NCBI RefSeq assembly: GCF_009766085.1
Contig: NZ_LMUF01000030.1
Location: 559,632 to 623,631, forward strand
Reading direction: 5' to 3'
Source of the DNA: Burkholderia sp. S171
Lineage (GTDB): Bacteria > Pseudomonadota > Gammaproteobacteria > Burkholderiales > Burkholderiaceae
Length of the DNA: 64,000 nt
In this document: piece by piece, positions 18,562 to 29,545 of the stretch
Layout: the number at the start of each line of letters is the position of its first letter
How positions within the stretch are numbered: the first letter of the stretch is position 1
Made by a program: the position numbers and the translations under genes
Notes under the pieces: model-generated
Told to the model about the DNA's origin: nothing
Databases searched by the model: none
The model's input: the letters and a program-made list of their open reading frames with translations, nothing else

Positions 18562-20007
18562 TTATTGCCCCGTGCCTGCGGCCGATACGCTGCTCGCCGG
18601 ACTCGCCGGACTCGCCGGACCCGAAGGCACGGGCAGAATCGGCGGCAGGTTGGCGGGCGAGTTCAAGTTCAGGTTCGGCGGCACTGAAGATGCGGACGTG
18701 CCAGTGTCCGGTTGCAGCGCCGGCGCGGAGCGTTGCACGGGTTGCGCTGGTTGAGCCGGCTGCACTGGCTGCATCTGCTGGAAGAACGATGAAGGCCCGG
18801 AGGACTCGTTTTCAATGCCGGGTATCGAAGCAGGCGAGGAGGAAGGCGACGAGGGCGAAGGTGCCGACGAAGGTATTGGCGAGGACCCGGGCGCGGTCGG
18901 CGCGGACGCCTGGCCGGGTGCCACTTGTCGCACGATCACGTCGCGCACGCGCACCCGAAAGGGCGGCCGCCATGCAAAGTCGGACTCCACTTCAAGCCAT
19001 TGCGATTGCGGTTTCTTCAAGCCGATCGTGATGCGCGTCAGATTGCCCACCACCGCGCCTTTGTCGTTGCGCAGCGGCTGGTCGATGCGAAAACCCTTGG
19101 CTATCGGCGTATCCGACGTGTGGATCACGATCACAGGTCCGCGAAACAATTCGGCCGCCTTGACCAAGCTGCGCTTGAGTTCGAGAAAACCATCGCGTGA
19201 TGTATCGCCGCGAGAAAAGTGCAGCCATGCGAAACGATCACGGCGCTCGTAACGCGCGAAGTCGGGGTCACCCTGCAGGATCACGACGACCGCGCGCATC
19301 TCCGAACGTCGCGCGGTTTCAACTGCATGTTCGAGCCAGAACGCATTGGCGACGGAGCGATCCTCGAATTCTCCATTGCGCCCCCCCGCGCTCAGATAGT
19401 GATTGTTCGGCGCGGGTGCGTTCAAGCCGATGAATGCGACACCGTCGGTTTGCCATCGGACATTTTCGCGGAACGGCCGAAAGCGCGCGACATCGCTTTC
19501 GCGAATCACGTTCATAGGCGTCTGACCGAGCGAACTCGAGTCGCCGAACAACAACTGTCGGATGAAATCCAGCCGCTCGACCGGATCGTAACTGCCCGCT
19601 TGCGCGCTTCCACAAGATGCCCAGTCGTTGCCGCCGGGGAGTAGGACGACGGGTTTGCGAGAGCTATCGAAGATTTGCTGACGCGTGTCGTAAAGCGAAT
19701 CGCGGCACGGCTCCGTTTCGCCTTTGAGGTCGCCGTCGTAGACGATGAACGACGTGTTCCGTTCTTGTCCGATAGCGTTGAGCAGATGCTGGAGCGCAGT
19801 TTCGCCGGCGGGTTTGTCGAGGACGTTTGACGCGATCGCGAATGTCAGTGGCGTAGGCGGTGCGAGTGGCGGTGCTTCAGCTTGGGCGCGTTGCGGTCTT
19901 CCGCTCAGCAGGAAGAGGGCACTTAATCCAGTAACGATGACGCGGGTGCGCACCCTGCGTCGCGCGCTCGGCCAGCCGGTGGCAAAGTCCGTCTTAACGC
20001 GACGCAT
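18562..20007 (-). CDS. Degenerate calcineurin-like phosphoesterase domain protein with Pro/Ser-rich tail
   Basis: This protein of about 481 residues starts with an Arg-rich, hydrophobic signal-like segment ([15 protein letters not shown], then AQAEAPP), so it is probably exported. The domain layout resembles periplasmic metallophosphoesterases ([15 protein letters not shown], then [13 protein letters not shown], later [11 protein letters not shown]), but the first Asp-x-His motif is absent and the usual GNH/GDHE motif reads GGND. Metal binding is therefore doubtful. The last 110 residues are low-complexity, with PAQPAQPV- and SPASPASP-type repeats. The start is uncertain: ATG 20007 (14-base overlap with mutS) or ATG 20031. 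It is coupled to mutS on the same strand. Confidence 0.7.
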   Translation of the reverse strand: MRRVKTDFATGWPSARRRVRTRVIVTGLSALFLLSGRPQRAQAEAPPLAPPTPLTFAIASNVLDKPAGETALQHLLNAIGQERNTSFIVYDGDLKGETEPCRDSLYDTRQQIFDSSRKPVVLLPGGNDWASCGSAQAGSYDPVERLDFIRQLLFGDSSSLGQTPMNVIRESDVARFRPFRENVRWQTDGVAFIGLNAPAPNNHYLSAGGRNGEFEDRSVANAFWLEHAVETARRSEMRAVVVILQGDPDFARYERRDRFAWLHFSRGDTSRDGFLELKRSLVKAAELFRGPVIVIHTSDTPIAKGFRIDQPLRNDKGAVVGNLTRITIGLKKPQSQWLEVESDFAWRPPFRVRVRDVIVRQVAPGQASAPTAPGSSPIPSSAPSPSSPSSSPASIPGIENESSGPSSFFQQMQPVQPAQPAQPVQRSAPALQPDTGTSASSVPPNLNLNSPANLPPILPVPSGPASPASPASSVSAAGTGQ

Positions 20008-22711
20008 CCGGAGCGTTCGACGCCAGCTCATGTAGTTCGTAGAGCAAATCGAGTGCGTCGCGTGGGCGTAATTCGTTCGGATCGATTGCGCGCAGCCGGT
20101 CAAGCGCGGGGTGCGGCTGCGCCTCGACCGGTTCGTCATGTTCGTGGGCGTCAGGGATTTCAACAACAGGGGCTGCGAACAGGTCGAATTGCGGTGACGG
20201 CTGGCCGATCGACTGCTGCTCCAGATGCGCCAGGTGTTTCCTTGCGGCCTTGATGACAGCCGGTGGAACGCCTGCCAGTTGCGCGACTTGCAAGCCGTAG
20301 CTCTGGTTCGCCGGACCTTCGTTCACGGCGTGCAGGAACACGATGCCGTGGTCATGTTCGACCGCCGACAAATGCACGTTTGCAGCGTGAGCGAACTCGG
20401 CCGGCAACTGCGTCAGTTCGAAATAATGTGTCGCGAACAACGTATGGCAGCCGTTATGCGAGAGCAGATGGCGCGCGATGGCCCATGCGAGTGCGAGACC
20501 GTCGAACGTGGACGTGCCGCGGCCGATTTCGTCCATCAGCACAAGACTCGACGGCGTGGCGTCGTTGAGAATGGCCGCCGCTTCCGTCATCTCGACCATG
20601 AACGTGGAACGGCCGCCAGCGAGGTCGTCGGCGGCGCCGATGCGTGTGAAGATCCTGTCGATGGGTCCAAAGCACGCGCGTTTCGCGGGCACATAGCAGC
20701 CCACATAAGCGAGCAACGCGATCAACGCGGTCTGACGCATGAACGTCGACTTACCGCCCATGTTTGGCCCGGTGATCAGCAGCAGCTTGCGCTCGGTATT
20801 CAAGGAACAGTCATTGGCGATGAACTGCTCGACCTGCGCTTCCACTACGGGATGCCGTCCTTGCTCGATATCGACACCTGCATCGCCCGCGAATGACGGT
20901 GCGATCCAGTCGAGCGCGAGCGCCCGCTCCGCGAACGCGCCGAGCAAGTCGAGCTCCGCGAGCGCCGCCGCTACGCGCTGGCAATCGCCAATGTGCGGCA
21001 GCAGCGTTTGCAGCAGTGCGTCGTAGAGCATGCGCTCACGGGCTAACGCCCGGTCCTGTGCGGACAACGCCTTGTCTTCGAAGGTCTTCAACTCCGGCGT
21101 GATGTAACGCTCGGCGTTTTTCAGCGTCTGGCGACGGCGATAATCATCTGGAACCTTGTCCGTCTGACCGCGCGTGACTTCGATATAAAAGCCATGCACC
21201 TTGTTGTATTCGACCCGCAGGTTCGCGATGCCTGTTCGTGTGCGCTCACGCGTTTCCAGGTCGATCAGGAACCGGTCGCAGTTCTCGGAGATATCGCGAA
21301 GCTCGTCGAGGTCGGCATCGTAACCGCGCGCGATCACGCCACCGTCGCGGATCAGCGCCGCGGGTTCGGGCGCGATTGCGCGGCTCAGCAAGGCGTGGCA
21401 TTCAGGCGGCGGCTCAAGCGATATATCGATACGTTCAAGCGATGCCGCATTCATCTTCACGGCGGCAAGCCGTTCGCGCAGTTGGGGCAGTGCCGCAAAG
21501 GTATCGCGCAGGCTGGAGAGATCGCGCGGCCGGGCCGACAGCAGCGCCAACCGTCCCGTAATCCGTTCGATATCCGAAATCTGCCGCAACGCTGCGCGCA
21601 AACCGTCCAGGCTCGCGGTGGCGGGCGCGTCGAGCAATGCGCCAATTGCACGCTGCCGGCTTTGCGCGATGGTGAAGTCGCGGGGCGGATGATGCAGCCA
21701 GTGCCGCAGCAGCCGGCTGCCCATAGTCGTGCAGCATGTGTCCAGCAGCGAGCACAAGGTGGGGGATTCCGTGCCGCGCAGGGTCTCGGTCAGTTCAAGA
21801 TTGCGACGTGTGGCCGGATCGAGTCCGATGTACTCCGACTCGTACTCCACCTTCAGGCTGCGCACGTGCCGCAGTTGCTGGCCTTGGGTGGCGGCTGCGT
21901 ACAACAGCAGCGCCCCCGCGGCGCCGCACGCGCAGGTCAGCGAGTGCGCGCCGAAGCCGTCGAGGCTGGCGACATCGAGTTGCTCACGCAGACGTTGCGT
22001 GCCCGAGTCGATATCGAAATGCCACGCGGGCGCCCGTGTTGTCGCTCCCACGTTCGGCACTTCGAACGGCGCGTTGGCCGTGGAAAACGAGTCGGCGATC
22101 AGCGTTTCCGCCGGGCGAATGCGCTCGAGCGCCGCGCTCAACTGATCGGGCGCGACTTCGGCGAGGCGCAATGCGCCGCTCGCCAGGTTCAGCCACGCCA
22201 AGCCGACGCTCGTGAGCACGCCGCGGCGGTTATGCGCCGGGCAAAGCGCGAGCAGGAAGACGTCGTTTTTGTCCGAGAGAAGCGCGGCATCAGTCAGCGT
22301 TCCGGGCGTGACTACACGCATGACCTTGCGTTCGACCGGTCCCTTCGAGGTCGCCGGATCGCCGATCTGCTCGCAAATAGCGACGGATTCGCCAAGTTTC
22401 ACGAGCTTCGCCAGATATTGCTCGCACGAATGATGGGGGATGCCGGCCATCTTGATCGGATTTCCGCCTGACGCGCCGCGTTGCGTGAGCGTGAGGTCGA
22501 GCAGGCGCGAAGCTTTGACGGCGTCGTCGAAGAATAGCTCGTAGAAGTCGCCCATCCGGTAAAACACGAGCGTGCCGGGATGCTCCCCTTTGATGCGGAG
22601 GTACTGCTGCATCATGGGAGTATGGTGCGACAGATCGACGGCGACGCCGAGTTCCTGCGCGGCGGGGCTCAAGCCTTGAGCGGTAGACGAAACGGAGATA
22701 TGCGTACCCAT
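19994..22711 (-). CDS. mutS: DNA mismatch repair protein MutS
   Basis: MutS recognises mismatches and short loops and starts mismatch repair with MutL. The mismatch-binding motif GDFYELFF follows [21 protein letters not shown] near the N-terminus; the ATPase part has Walker [14 protein letters not shown], Walker [17 protein letters not shown] and the His switch [10 protein letters not shown]. With the start at ATG 22711 the product has 905 residues, slightly long for the family because about 35 residues precede the conserved N-terminus; a start further in is possible. Its last codons overlap the start of the phosphoesterase-like gene. Confidence 0.97.
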   Translation of the reverse strand: MGTHISVSSTAQGLSPAAQELGVAVDLSHHTPMMQQYLRIKGEHPGTLVFYRMGDFYELFFDDAVKASRLLDLTLTQRGASGGNPIKMAGIPHHSCEQYLAKLVKLGESVAICEQIGDPATSKGPVERKVMRVVTPGTLTDAALLSDKNDVFLLALCPAHNRRGVLTSVGLAWLNLASGALRLAEVAPDQLSAALERIRPAETLIADSFSTANAPFEVPNVGATTRAPAWHFDIDSGTQRLREQLDVASLDGFGAHSLTCACGAAGALLLYAAATQGQQLRHVRSLKVEYESEYIGLDPATRRNLELTETLRGTESPTLCSLLDTCCTTMGSRLLRHWLHHPPRDFTIAQSRQRAIGALLDAPATASLDGLRAALRQISDIERITGRLALLSARPRDLSSLRDTFAALPQLRERLAAVKMNAASLERIDISLEPPPECHALLSRAIAPEPAALIRDGGVIARGYDADLDELRDISENCDRFLIDLETRERTRTGIANLRVEYNKVHGFYIEVTRGQTDKVPDDYRRRQTLKNAERYITPELKTFEDKALSAQDRALARERMLYDALLQTLLPHIGDCQRVAAALAELDLLGAFAERALALDWIAPSFAGDAGVDIEQGRHPVVEAQVEQFIANDCSLNTERKLLLITGPNMGGKSTFMRQTALIALLAYVGCYVPAKRACFGPIDRIFTRIGAADDLAGGRSTFMVEMTEAAAILNDATPSSLVLMDEIGRGTSTFDGLALAWAIARHLLSHNGCHTLFATHYFELTQLPAEFAHAANVHLSAVEHDHGIVFLHAVNEGPANQSYGLQVAQLAGVPPAVIKAARKHLAHLEQQSIGQPSPQFDLFAAPVVEIPDAHEHDEPVEAQPHPALDRLRAIDPNELRPRDALDLLYELHELASNAPDASR

Positions 22712-22828
22712 CTTGCGTGCGTGAATGTGCGAAAGTCCTAAGGGCACGAGTGTACCGCGTCGGCTGGTCGTGGGAATGTCGGCGGAATGGCTAACGCGGG
22801 AGCGGGCGCAATTTCTGATGCGCGTGCA

Positions 22829-22864
22829 GACGTTGAAGTGGACGTTGAAGTGGGCGTTGAGAAG
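22829..22864. repeat. Tandem 12-base repeat, three copies
   Basis: GACGTTGAAGTG occurs twice exactly and a third time in diverged form (GGCGTTGAGAAG), in the gap between mutS and the DUF883 gene. No gene covers it. Confidence 0.7.
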
Positions 22865-22875
22865 CGCGCGTCCAA

Positions 22876-22909
22876 AAGCAAAAACGCCGGCATGCCGGCG
22901 TTTTTGCTT
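22876..22909 (-). terminator. Palindromic terminator after the DUF883 gene
   Basis: A 34-base perfect palindrome (arm aagcaaaaacgccggca, apex CATG) lies 50 bases downstream of the DUF883 stop. A five-T stretch closes each arm. It would insulate mutS from read-through. Confidence 0.8.
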
Positions 22910-22960
22910 GACCTCGAATCTACCCTTGAATTCTAACCTTCGAATCTAACGCAAGACCGA

Positions 22961-23329
22961 TCAGGAGCGTCCCGCCAGGAATCCGACCAGCAGTGCGAGT
23001 CCTGCCACCGCGCCAAGCGTATGCCACGGCTTGTCGTGAACGAATTCATCGGCGTAACCGGCGGCGTCGTTCAGCCGTCCTGCAATGGCGGAAGACGAGC
23101 CGTCGAACTGGGCGCGCGCCGTCTTCAGCTTGGCTTGCAAGTCTTTGCGCAGCTTGTCCACGTCGATGTCTTTCGCATCGCGGATGGAACTGTCGAGTTC
23201 GTCGAGCAGGCCGCGCAACTGCGTGCTGGCGGTATCGACCGCGTCGCTTGCGCCCTGAACCGCGCGATGGCCCACTTTGGCCGCGCCATTGATGTTGCTA
23301 TCGAGTGTGGAACGTGTGAACAGACCCAT
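22961..23329 (-). CDS. DUF883 family protein (ElaB/YqjD-like)
   Basis: This 122-residue protein has the family plan: a long charged amphipathic helix (residues 35-90, e.g. LRGLLDELDSSIRDAKDIDV) followed by one C-terminal membrane segment (WHTLGAVAGLALLVGFLAGR). E. coli ElaB and YqjD of this family sit in the inner membrane, and YqjD binds ribosomes in stationary phase; whether this one does is unknown. The ATG has AAAGGAG upstream. It lies 126 bases downstream of lplT on the same strand and is followed by a strong palindromic terminator. Confidence 0.88.
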   Translation of the reverse strand: MGLFTRSTLDSNINGAAKVGHRAVQGASDAVDTASTQLRGLLDELDSSIRDAKDIDVDKLRKDLQAKLKTARAQFDGSSSAIAGRLNDAAGYADEFVHDKPWHTLGAVAGLALLVGFLAGRS

Positions 23330-23455
23330 TTGCAGCTCCTTTGACGTGTCGTTTGTTTATTTCAACCCACGCACTCCGCGAAGAGCGCGACTCTTTGCCG
23401 GCCGAACAAAGCATGCAGCAGATTCTGTTCCTGCACTCTAATCCCGTTCATTCTG

Positions 23456-24754
23456 TCACTCTTCAACCAGCGCGCCCAGATCCACCGTCCGCTCATTGCG
23501 TGCATGGCGCCGCATGGCAAGCCCCATCATCAGGCAGATAAACACGCCAAACACCACGATAATCCATTCCACGGGCAGACTGGTCGTCAGCAGAAGCGCA
23601 TATGCGCCGAGCATCGATAAAACGGCAAGGTTCTGGTTGAAATTCTGAACCGCGATGGATGCCCCGGCGGACAACAGCGTCGCACCGCGATGCTGCAGGA
23701 TCGCATTCATCGGCACGATGAAAAAGCCCGACAGCGCGCCCAGCAGAATCATCAGCGGATACGCGCCCAAAATATAAAGTGGCGCGAACAGCGGGCCGAT
23801 ATGCACGCCGGAACCCGCCGGAAACAGGTCCTTGTTGTAGAACGCCATGCCGACAGCTACAGCGCCCGTCACCACGCCGATCGGCAGGACCTTGAGCGAA
23901 CTGCGCAACGGCACCCACGCGGCGGCCGCGCTTGCGCCAATCGCAATACCCAGGCCCGTCACGCCCTGCAACACAGCCGCTTTCGATAACGACAATCCCA
24001 GATTCGCCGCTGCCCATTTAAGCACCAGCAGTTGCAGCGTGACCGCCGCGCCCCACAGCAAGGTGGTGACCCACAACGCGATCTGCGCCAGCTTGTCGCT
24101 CCATAACACCTTGAATGCATGGATGAAATCGCCGACGAGCTTCGAGGGTTCCTTCAGCCGGTTAGGGTATCGCGCGCCGGTATCCGGAATGCCGATATTG
24201 ATCACCGCTGCCGCGGCATAGACGACCATGACGGCGAACATGGCGGCATCGGCGGCCGAGCGAATCAGGATCAGGTGCGCGCCGCTGACAAAATGTTGAA
24301 CATATTGGCTGACCAGCGCACCGCCGACTACAGTACCGAGAATCGTCGATCCGACTGTTGCCGACTCAAGCCACGCGTTGGCCGGGATGAGCTTTTCGGG
24401 CGGCAAAAGCTCGGTGAGGATGCCGTATTTCGCCGGGGAATACGCTGCTGCGCCGAGACCGACCACGCCGTAAGCGATCATGGGGTGCACGCCGAGGATC
24501 ATCAGCGCGCAGCCGCCGGCCTTCAGCGCGTTGGAGACGAACATGACGTAGCGCTTCTGGATGGAATCGGCGAATGCACCCACGAACGGCGCGAGCAGCA
24601 CGTACGAGATCGTGAAGAAAATCTGCAACAGCGGCGTGACCCACGACGCGGAATGCATCACCGAAAGCATCGCGATGGCGGCGATCAGCAGCGCGTTGTC
24701 GGCGAGCGACGAAACGAACTGCGCGGCAATGATCGTATAGAAGCCTTTTTTCAT
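23456..24754 (-). CDS. lplT: Lysophospholipid transporter LplT (MFS)
   Basis: This 432-residue, 12-segment membrane protein resembles LplT, which flips lysophospholipids across the inner membrane for reacylation. The N-terminus MKKGFYTIIAAQFVSSLADN matches LplT, and the segment ALKAGGCALMILGVHP and LEPSTIL-type loop features are in place. In E. coli lplT is in an operon with aas, the acyltransferase that uses its substrate; no aas gene is in this window. The start was set at ATG 24754; the open frame up to 24955 has no family similarity. Confidence 0.9.
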   Translation of the reverse strand: MKKGFYTIIAAQFVSSLADNALLIAAIAMLSVMHSASWVTPLLQIFFTISYVLLAPFVGAFADSIQKRYVMFVSNALKAGGCALMILGVHPMIAYGVVGLGAAAYSPAKYGILTELLPPEKLIPANAWLESATVGSTILGTVVGGALVSQYVQHFVSGAHLILIRSAADAAMFAVMVVYAAAAVINIGIPDTGARYPNRLKEPSKLVGDFIHAFKVLWSDKLAQIALWVTTLLWGAAVTLQLLVLKWAAANLGLSLSKAAVLQGVTGLGIAIGASAAAAWVPLRSSLKVLPIGVVTGAVAVGMAFYNKDLFPAGSGVHIGPLFAPLYILGAYPLMILLGALSGFFIVPMNAILQHRGATLLSAGASIAVQNFNQNLAVLSMLGAYALLLTTSLPVEWIIVVFGVFICLMMGLAMRRHARNERTVDLGALVEE

Positions 24755-24953
24755 TGGACGGAGAGGACGGCGGCAGAAAAGGGTGAGGAATATCGCGAAC
24801 GGCGAGCAGGACACTTTAGCGGAGCCGGCGAGGACGCGCAGAATTGCACGGGAACGCGAGGCTTTCGGACGCTTGCAGCGTGTTTTGGAAGCGGTCCCAC
24901 GGCGGCCGCGACGGTGCGTGTGGAGCGTGAACTGGTGTACGGCGTGCTCAAAC

Positions 24954-24976
24954 AAAAAAGGCGGCCGAAGCCGCCT
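24954..24976 (-). terminator. Intrinsic terminator after suhB
   Basis: On the minus strand GGCGGC, a TTCG tetraloop and GCCGCC are followed by six T, 24 bases beyond the suhB stop. The tetraloop makes this a particularly stable hairpin. Confidence 0.9.
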
Positions 24977-24999
24977 GTTTCAACCCATCTACTCAACCG

Positions 25000-25800
25000 T
25001 CACGCGCTTTGGCGCGTCGTGGTGAACGGATCGAGGATCTTGATCATCTGTGCGTAGACCTTCGGATTGCCCGCTACGATCTCGCTCTTGTGCAGGAAGT
25101 CCGATTCGCCGGTGTAGTTACCCACCAGGCCGCCCGCTTCGGTGATCAGCAAGCTGCCCGCCGCCACGTCCCATGCATTGATGCCTTGCTCAAAGAACGC
25201 ATCGAGCCGACCGGCTGCCACATTCGCCAGATCCAGTGCGGCGGCGCCCGGGCGACGCAAGCCGGCACAGGCTTCAGTCATCTGCGAGAAAAGTTTCGCA
25301 TACGCGTCGAGGCCCGAGCCGTCGCGGAACGGGAAACCCGTGCCGACGAGTGCGTCGCCGAGGCGATCCAGTTTTGCCACGCGAATGCGCCGCTCGTTCA
25401 GGTAAGCGCCGCTGCCGCGCGACGCGGTGAACAGGTCGTTGCGAGTGGGGTCGTACACCACCGCTTGCGTGATGATGCCCTTGTGGGCGAGCGCGATGGA
25501 GACGCAGTAATACTGGAAGCCGTGGATGAAGTTGGTCGTGCCGTCGAGCGGATCGATGATCCACTGGAACTCCGAGTCCTTGTCCTGCGCACCGGATTCC
25601 TCAGCGAGGATGGAGTGCTTCGGATAAGCGGTGGTCAGCGTTTCGATAATCGCTGCCTCGGAGGCCTTGTCGACTTCCGTCACGAAGTCGTTGTGCTGTT
25701 TTTTGCTGACCTGAATGCGGTCCAGGTCCAGCGACGCACGATTGATGATCTGTCCGGCGCGGCGAGCGGCCTTGACAGCAATATTGAGCATCGGATGCAT
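25000..25800 (-). CDS. suhB: Inositol-1-monophosphatase SuhB
   Basis: This 266-residue phosphatase of the inositol monophosphatase family carries the Mg motifs [18 protein letters not shown] and [17 protein letters not shown]. In E. coli SuhB also joins the rRNA transcription antitermination complex; the sequence cannot say whether that applies here. The start is ATG 25800 ([20 protein letters not shown]), with AAGGAC upstream. The open frame to 25992 is non-coding extension. Its own terminator separates it from lplT. Confidence 0.96.
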   Translation of the reverse strand: MHPMLNIAVKAARRAGQIINRASLDLDRIQVSKKQHNDFVTEVDKASEAAIIETLTTAYPKHSILAEESGAQDKDSEFQWIIDPLDGTTNFIHGFQYYCVSIALAHKGIITQAVVYDPTRNDLFTASRGSGAYLNERRIRVAKLDRLGDALVGTGFPFRDGSGLDAYAKLFSQMTEACAGLRRPGAAALDLANVAAGRLDAFFEQGINAWDVAAGSLLITEAGGLVGNYTGESDFLHKSEIVAGNPKVYAQMIKILDPFTTTRQSA

Positions 25801-26126
25801 GAAAATAGTCCTTTGGCCGGCGGCTGTGCCCCACGCATACGCGAGAAGTCTCAACCCCGAACGGAAAACGGCCCAAACCAGCGGGCAAACACGACGTAGG
25901 TCGACGGCAACGAATTGAAGAAGAGCGGGGCGCGTGCCTTCTTTGAACCTGCAATAGCGCCGGATTACAGCGACTTGCAACAGCGGACACACGCGAATGG
26001 GCTATTTTACCCGAGTCGGCCGCCGGCGCGTCATGCTTGGCGGAGCTTATGTCGCTGGTTAGTCGCCGGATAGGCCGTGCGGCGATACCATGACGTCTCT
26101 TTCAACCTTCTGGCAAGCGTTTCCCC
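25801..26126. other. Intergenic region between divergent suhB and trmJ
   Basis: These 326 bases hold the promoters of suhB (minus) and trmJ (plus). On the minus strand TAAAAT (26004-26009) inside a GGGTAAAATAGCCC context could be the suhB -10, giving a leader of about 200 bases. No gene or clear operator is visible. Confidence 0.3.
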
Positions 26127-26942
26127 TTGGACCTGAACCCCTCATCAAACTCCCCTGATCGCCCGGACGACGGTTTTGCGTCAACCCGCTTCGTGCTGGT
26201 CGAGCCAAGCCACCCCGGCAATGTCGGTGCAGCCGCGCGCGCGCTCAAGACGATGGGATTCTCCCGGCTGGTCGTCGTCGCGCCGAAAATCGCGTTCGTC
26301 ACGCGCGAGCCGGAAGCGATCGCGATGGCAAGCGGCGCCGACGACGTGCTTGCATCGGCGCGAGTGGTCGAAACACTCGCCGACGCCCTGACGGGCGTGC
26401 ACTGGTCGATCGCGCTGACGGCGCGTTCGCGGGAATATGGGCCGCCGCAGATGGCGCCGCGCGCCGCGGCGGAGAAGGCCTGCGAGTTCCAGAGCCGGGG
26501 GCCGGGCGAGCATTCGGGCGCCATTGCGCTTGTCTTCGGTAACGAGCGCGTGGGCTTGTCGAATGCCGACGTGGAGCGCTGCAGCGCGCTCGCGCATATT
26601 CCGGCGAATCCCGCCTATAGCTCGCTGAATCTGGCGCAGGCGGTTCAGGTTCTGGCCTACGAACTGCGGCTGGCGCTGCTCAGTCGCGCGGACGTCATTC
26701 CCGCCATTGCCGCGACGGCGAGCCTGCCAACGGCGGGTCCAAGCGCGTCCAGTGACGAGATAGAAGGCATGTACGCGCATCTGGAACAGGCGCTGGTCGA
26801 ACTCGATTTCCTCGATCCGGCCAATCCGAAGAAACTGATGTCGCGGCTTCGACGGCTATTTTCGCGCTCGGGGCTGGAGCACGAGGAGGTGAACATCCTG
26901 CGAGGTATCGCCAAGCATATTCTTCTAAAGATCAAGCGATAA
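26127..26942 (+). CDS. trmJ: tRNA (cytidine/uridine-2'-O-)-methyltransferase TrmJ
   Basis: This SPOUT-fold enzyme methylates the ribose at tRNA position 32. The knot motifs are clear: VLVEPSHPGNVGAAARALKT at the start, LVFGNERVGLSNADVE (motif 2) and IPANPAYSSLNLAQAVQVL (motif 3). The C-terminal helical extension ends in LRGIAKHILLKIKR, as in TrmJ rather than shorter TrmL. At 271 residues the length fits. The start appears to be TTG at 26127 (MDLNPSSNS); no ATG lies upstream of the conserved core in this frame. Confidence 0.93.
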   Translation: MDLNPSSNSPDRPDDGFASTRFVLVEPSHPGNVGAAARALKTMGFSRLVVVAPKIAFVTREPEAIAMASGADDVLASARVVETLADALTGVHWSIALTARSREYGPPQMAPRAAAEKACEFQSRGPGEHSGAIALVFGNERVGLSNADVERCSALAHIPANPAYSSLNLAQAVQVLAYELRLALLSRADVIPAIAATASLPTAGPSASSDEIEGMYAHLEQALVELDFLDPANPKKLMSRLRRLFSRSGLEHEEVNILRGIAKHILLKIKR

Positions 26943-27189
26943 GAAGGCTTAGGACGCGTCGAAATAGCAAGAAGGCAGTGATTTTCTCCCACCGGGCACC
27001 GGCGACGACAAATCGCGCGCTGCCTGCGTTCGACGCTTCCTTAACCCCTGACCGCATTGCCAGCGGGGGCATCGCAGCGAATTTCCACGGCGCGTCCTAC
27101 AATCTGCGAAAACCAACTATCGATTCCCGAATCCGTGCTGAGCCGCGCGTTCGAAAATCGGCACCCCGGTCACCCACAGAGCCACCGCC

Positions 27190-27978
27190 ATGTTCAATCG
27201 ACTCCGCGAAGACATCGCCGCCATCCGCGAGCGCGATCCTGCCGCTCGCAGCGCCTGGGAAGTCGTGACGTGTTATCCGGGCTTTCATGCTGTCGTCCTG
27301 CACCGGATCGCGCATGCTTGCTGGCGCGCGGGCTGGCGTTGGCTCGGGCGATTTGTCTCGCAGTTCGCGCGTTTCATGACGGGCATCGAGATCCATCCCG
27401 GCGCGACGCTTGGACGGCGGGTGTTCATCGATCACGGCATGGGCGTGGTGATCGGCGAAACGGCGGAAATTGGCGATGACTGCACGATCTACCAAGGCGT
27501 GACGCTTGGCGGCACGTCGCTCGCGCGCGGCGCGAAGCGGCATCCGACGCTTGAGCGCGGCGTGATTGTCGGGGCGGGCGCGCAAGTGCTCGGCGGGTTC
27601 ACGGTCGGCGCTGAAGCGAAGATCGGGTCGAACGCGGTAGTGGTGAAGCCGGTTCCGGCGGGCGGAACGGCCGTGGGTAATCCGGCGCGCGTGGTCATGC
27701 CGGCGACCATCAAACCCTCGCAAAAAAATTTGGGTGTGCCTGAGCGCGCGGCGTTCTGCGCATACGGCATCACGCCGAACGCCGATGATCCCGTGTCGCT
27801 GGCTATCCACGGCTTGATCGATCACGCGTCTACGCAAGCGCATCGTGTGGATGAGATTGTTGCGGCGCTTGAGAAACTGGGCACGCGCATAGATGCGATC
27901 AGCGGCCTCGAAGATGCCGCGTTCATCGATCTAAAGCGTCTCTCCGATGCAATGAAAGGCGAAGCAGCGCGGCGTTGA
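27190..27978 (+). CDS. cysE: Serine O-acetyltransferase
   Basis: This 262-residue enzyme acetylates serine, the first step of cysteine synthesis. The left-handed beta-helix is evident from hexapeptide repeats ([48 protein letters not shown]). The N-terminal helical part is short ([20 protein letters not shown]), the EpsC-like type rather than the longer E. coli CysE. The C-terminal 75 residues after the barrel are more helical. CysS, which uses the pathway product, is encoded about 4 kb away. It converges with lpxH. Confidence 0.95.
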   Translation: MFNRLREDIAAIRERDPAARSAWEVVTCYPGFHAVVLHRIAHACWRAGWRWLGRFVSQFARFMTGIEIHPGATLGRRVFIDHGMGVVIGETAEIGDDCTIYQGVTLGGTSLARGAKRHPTLERGVIVGAGAQVLGGFTVGAEAKIGSNAVVVKPVPAGGTAVGNPARVVMPATIKPSQKNLGVPERAAFCAYGITPNADDPVSLAIHGLIDHASTQAHRVDEIVAALEKLGTRIDAISGLEDAAFIDLKRLSDAMKGEAARR

Positions 27979-27988
27979 ACGAGAGGGC

Positions 27989-28034
27989 GGGTTTCTATCG
28001 GGCATTGGCACGTAAGCACAAAAGCGAGAAACCC
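27989..28034. terminator. Possible hairpin between convergent cysE and lpxH
   Basis: GGGTTTCT (27989-27996) pairs with AGAAACCC (28027-28034) across a 30-base loop. There is no T run, so this is a weak terminator candidate. Confidence 0.3.
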
Positions 28035-28048
28035 CCTCCCGCCTAAGC

Positions 28049-28858
28049 TCACTCCAGCGGTAACGCCCGAATCCCTTCGGCGTCCACGCGCAGATATCCG
28101 CCGCGTGGCTCGCCGTGATCCAGTTCCCAATCAGGCATGACCCAGCGAACGCCATCCCGTTCCCTGTGATGCGCGGGCAAATGCGTGTGGCCGTGGATCA
28201 TCGTGTGGGTGCCGGTGCTCACAAACAGCTGCGCCACTGCCTGGCGCGTCACGTCATATTTCTCCTGCACCGGACGCATCCTGCCGTCTTCGCTGGTCGA
28301 TCGCATGCGCTCCGCAATCGATAAACGCAGCTTCAACGGCAAACTCAAGAACAGTTGTTGCGCGACCGGGTTACGCGCAAACCGGCGAAAGCGCTGATAG
28401 GCGGGGTCCGCTGTGCAAAGCGCATCGCCATGCGCCACCACAATGCGCGTGCCGAATGCCGTGATGACAAACGGATCGGGCAACGCCAACGCCCCGGCGG
28501 CTCGCATGAAACGCTTGCCGAGCAGAAAATCGCGGTTGCCGTGCATCACATACAACGCAATACCGCGTTCGGACAAGGTATGCATCAACGCCGTCATGCG
28601 CCTCGCGAATGCTGCGCGCGGCCCGGGCACTGCTGCATTCAGCACGTCGTCGCCCACCCAGAATTCGAACAGGTCGCCGAGGATGAACACCGAGTCGGCA
28701 TCGTTCGCCGTCACCTCGATGAAATGCTCGAACGCCGCCACCGTGTTTGGAATGGCGTCGCTCAAATGGAGATCGGAAATGAAAAACAGCGGGCGCGCTG
28801 TATCTTTCGCGCCCGCTGTTTCGGCTGTTTCGATCACGCTGTGCGTCGAGTCGGTCAT
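28049..28858 (-). CDS. lpxH: UDP-2,3-diacylglucosamine diphosphatase
   Basis: This 269-residue peripheral membrane enzyme cleaves UDP-2,3-diacylglucosamine to lipid X in lipid A synthesis. All metallophosphoesterase motifs are present: [37 protein letters not shown] and IHGHTHLP. A 22-residue N-terminal extension precedes the catalytic domain. The start overlaps the ppiB stop (ATGA), so it is translated after the cyclophilin gene, an arrangement also seen in other proteobacteria. Confidence 0.96.
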   Translation of the reverse strand: MTDSTHSVIETAETAGAKDTARPLFFISDLHLSDAIPNTVAAFEHFIEVTANDADSVFILGDLFEFWVGDDVLNAAVPGPRAAFARRMTALMHTLSERGIALYVMHGNRDFLLGKRFMRAAGALALPDPFVITAFGTRIVVAHGDALCTADPAYQRFRRFARNPVAQQLFLSLPLKLRLSIAERMRSTSEDGRMRPVQEKYDVTRQAVAQLFVSTGTHTMIHGHTHLPAHHRERDGVRWVMPDWELDHGEPRGGYLRVDAEGIRALPLE

Positions 28859-29352
28859 TCCCCGGCGACGACAGCCTTTTCGATCACGACGTCATCCACC
28901 GGCACGTCCTGATGAAAGCCCTTCGAGCCCGTCTTGACCTTGCGGATCTTGTCGACGATATCGAGGCCATCCACGACCTTGCCGAATACCGCGTAACCCC
29001 AGCCTTGTGGCGACGGCGACGAGTGGTTCAGGAACTCGTTGTCACCCACGTTGATGAAGAACTGCGCGGTGGCCGAATGCGGGTCGTTGGTGCGCGCCAT
29101 GGCGACGGAACCGTGCTCGTTCTTCAGGCCGTTGTTTGCTTCGTTGTCGATCGGTGCGTCCGTCGGCTTTTGCTTCATGCCCGGTTCGAAACCGCCGCCC
29201 TGGATCATGAAACCGTCGATCACGCGATGGAACACCGTGTTGTCGTAGTGGCCTTTCTTGACGTAGTTCAAAAAGTTTTCGACTGACTTGGGAGCCTTCT
29301 CAGTGTTCAGCTCGATCTTGATGATGCCGTGATTCGTATGCAGTTCGACCAT
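28855..29352 (-). CDS. ppiB: Cytoplasmic cyclophilin-type peptidyl-prolyl isomerase
   Basis: This 165-residue protein has no signal peptide, so it is the cytoplasmic cyclophilin. Motifs: [47 protein letters not shown] and AVFGKVVDG; the catalytic Arg and Phe/Gln residues are in the first and third of these. The next upstream gene is its periplasmic paralogue, so the pair is a tandem duplication with separate cellular locations. The stop overlaps the lpxH start. Confidence 0.95.
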   Translation of the reverse strand: MVELHTNHGIIKIELNTEKAPKSVENFLNYVKKGHYDNTVFHRVIDGFMIQGGGFEPGMKQKPTDAPIDNEANNGLKNEHGSVAMARTNDPHSATAQFFINVGDNEFLNHSSPSPQGWGYAVFGKVVDGLDIVDKIRKVKTGSKGFHQDVPVDDVVIEKAVVAGE

Positions 29353-29545
29353 GATGTGTTCCTTTCCTTTTCAAGAGTAGATGGAGCAATACGCGATGCG
29401 CACGGCGTATGCCTGCTTCATGCCTGCTTCATGCGTGCCCGCCACGAAGGCGAGCGGCTACGACTTGTTCCCCGGGCCTGGGCTTGACAGGCTCATTGCC
29501 CTGCTGATTCCCACGCTTGATTTCCGCACGATTACTTCCGGACGA

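Noticed and set aside
21194..22471. 425-codon plus-strand frame over mutS
   Set aside because: It is the antisense of the conserved mutS core and has no domain or start signal.
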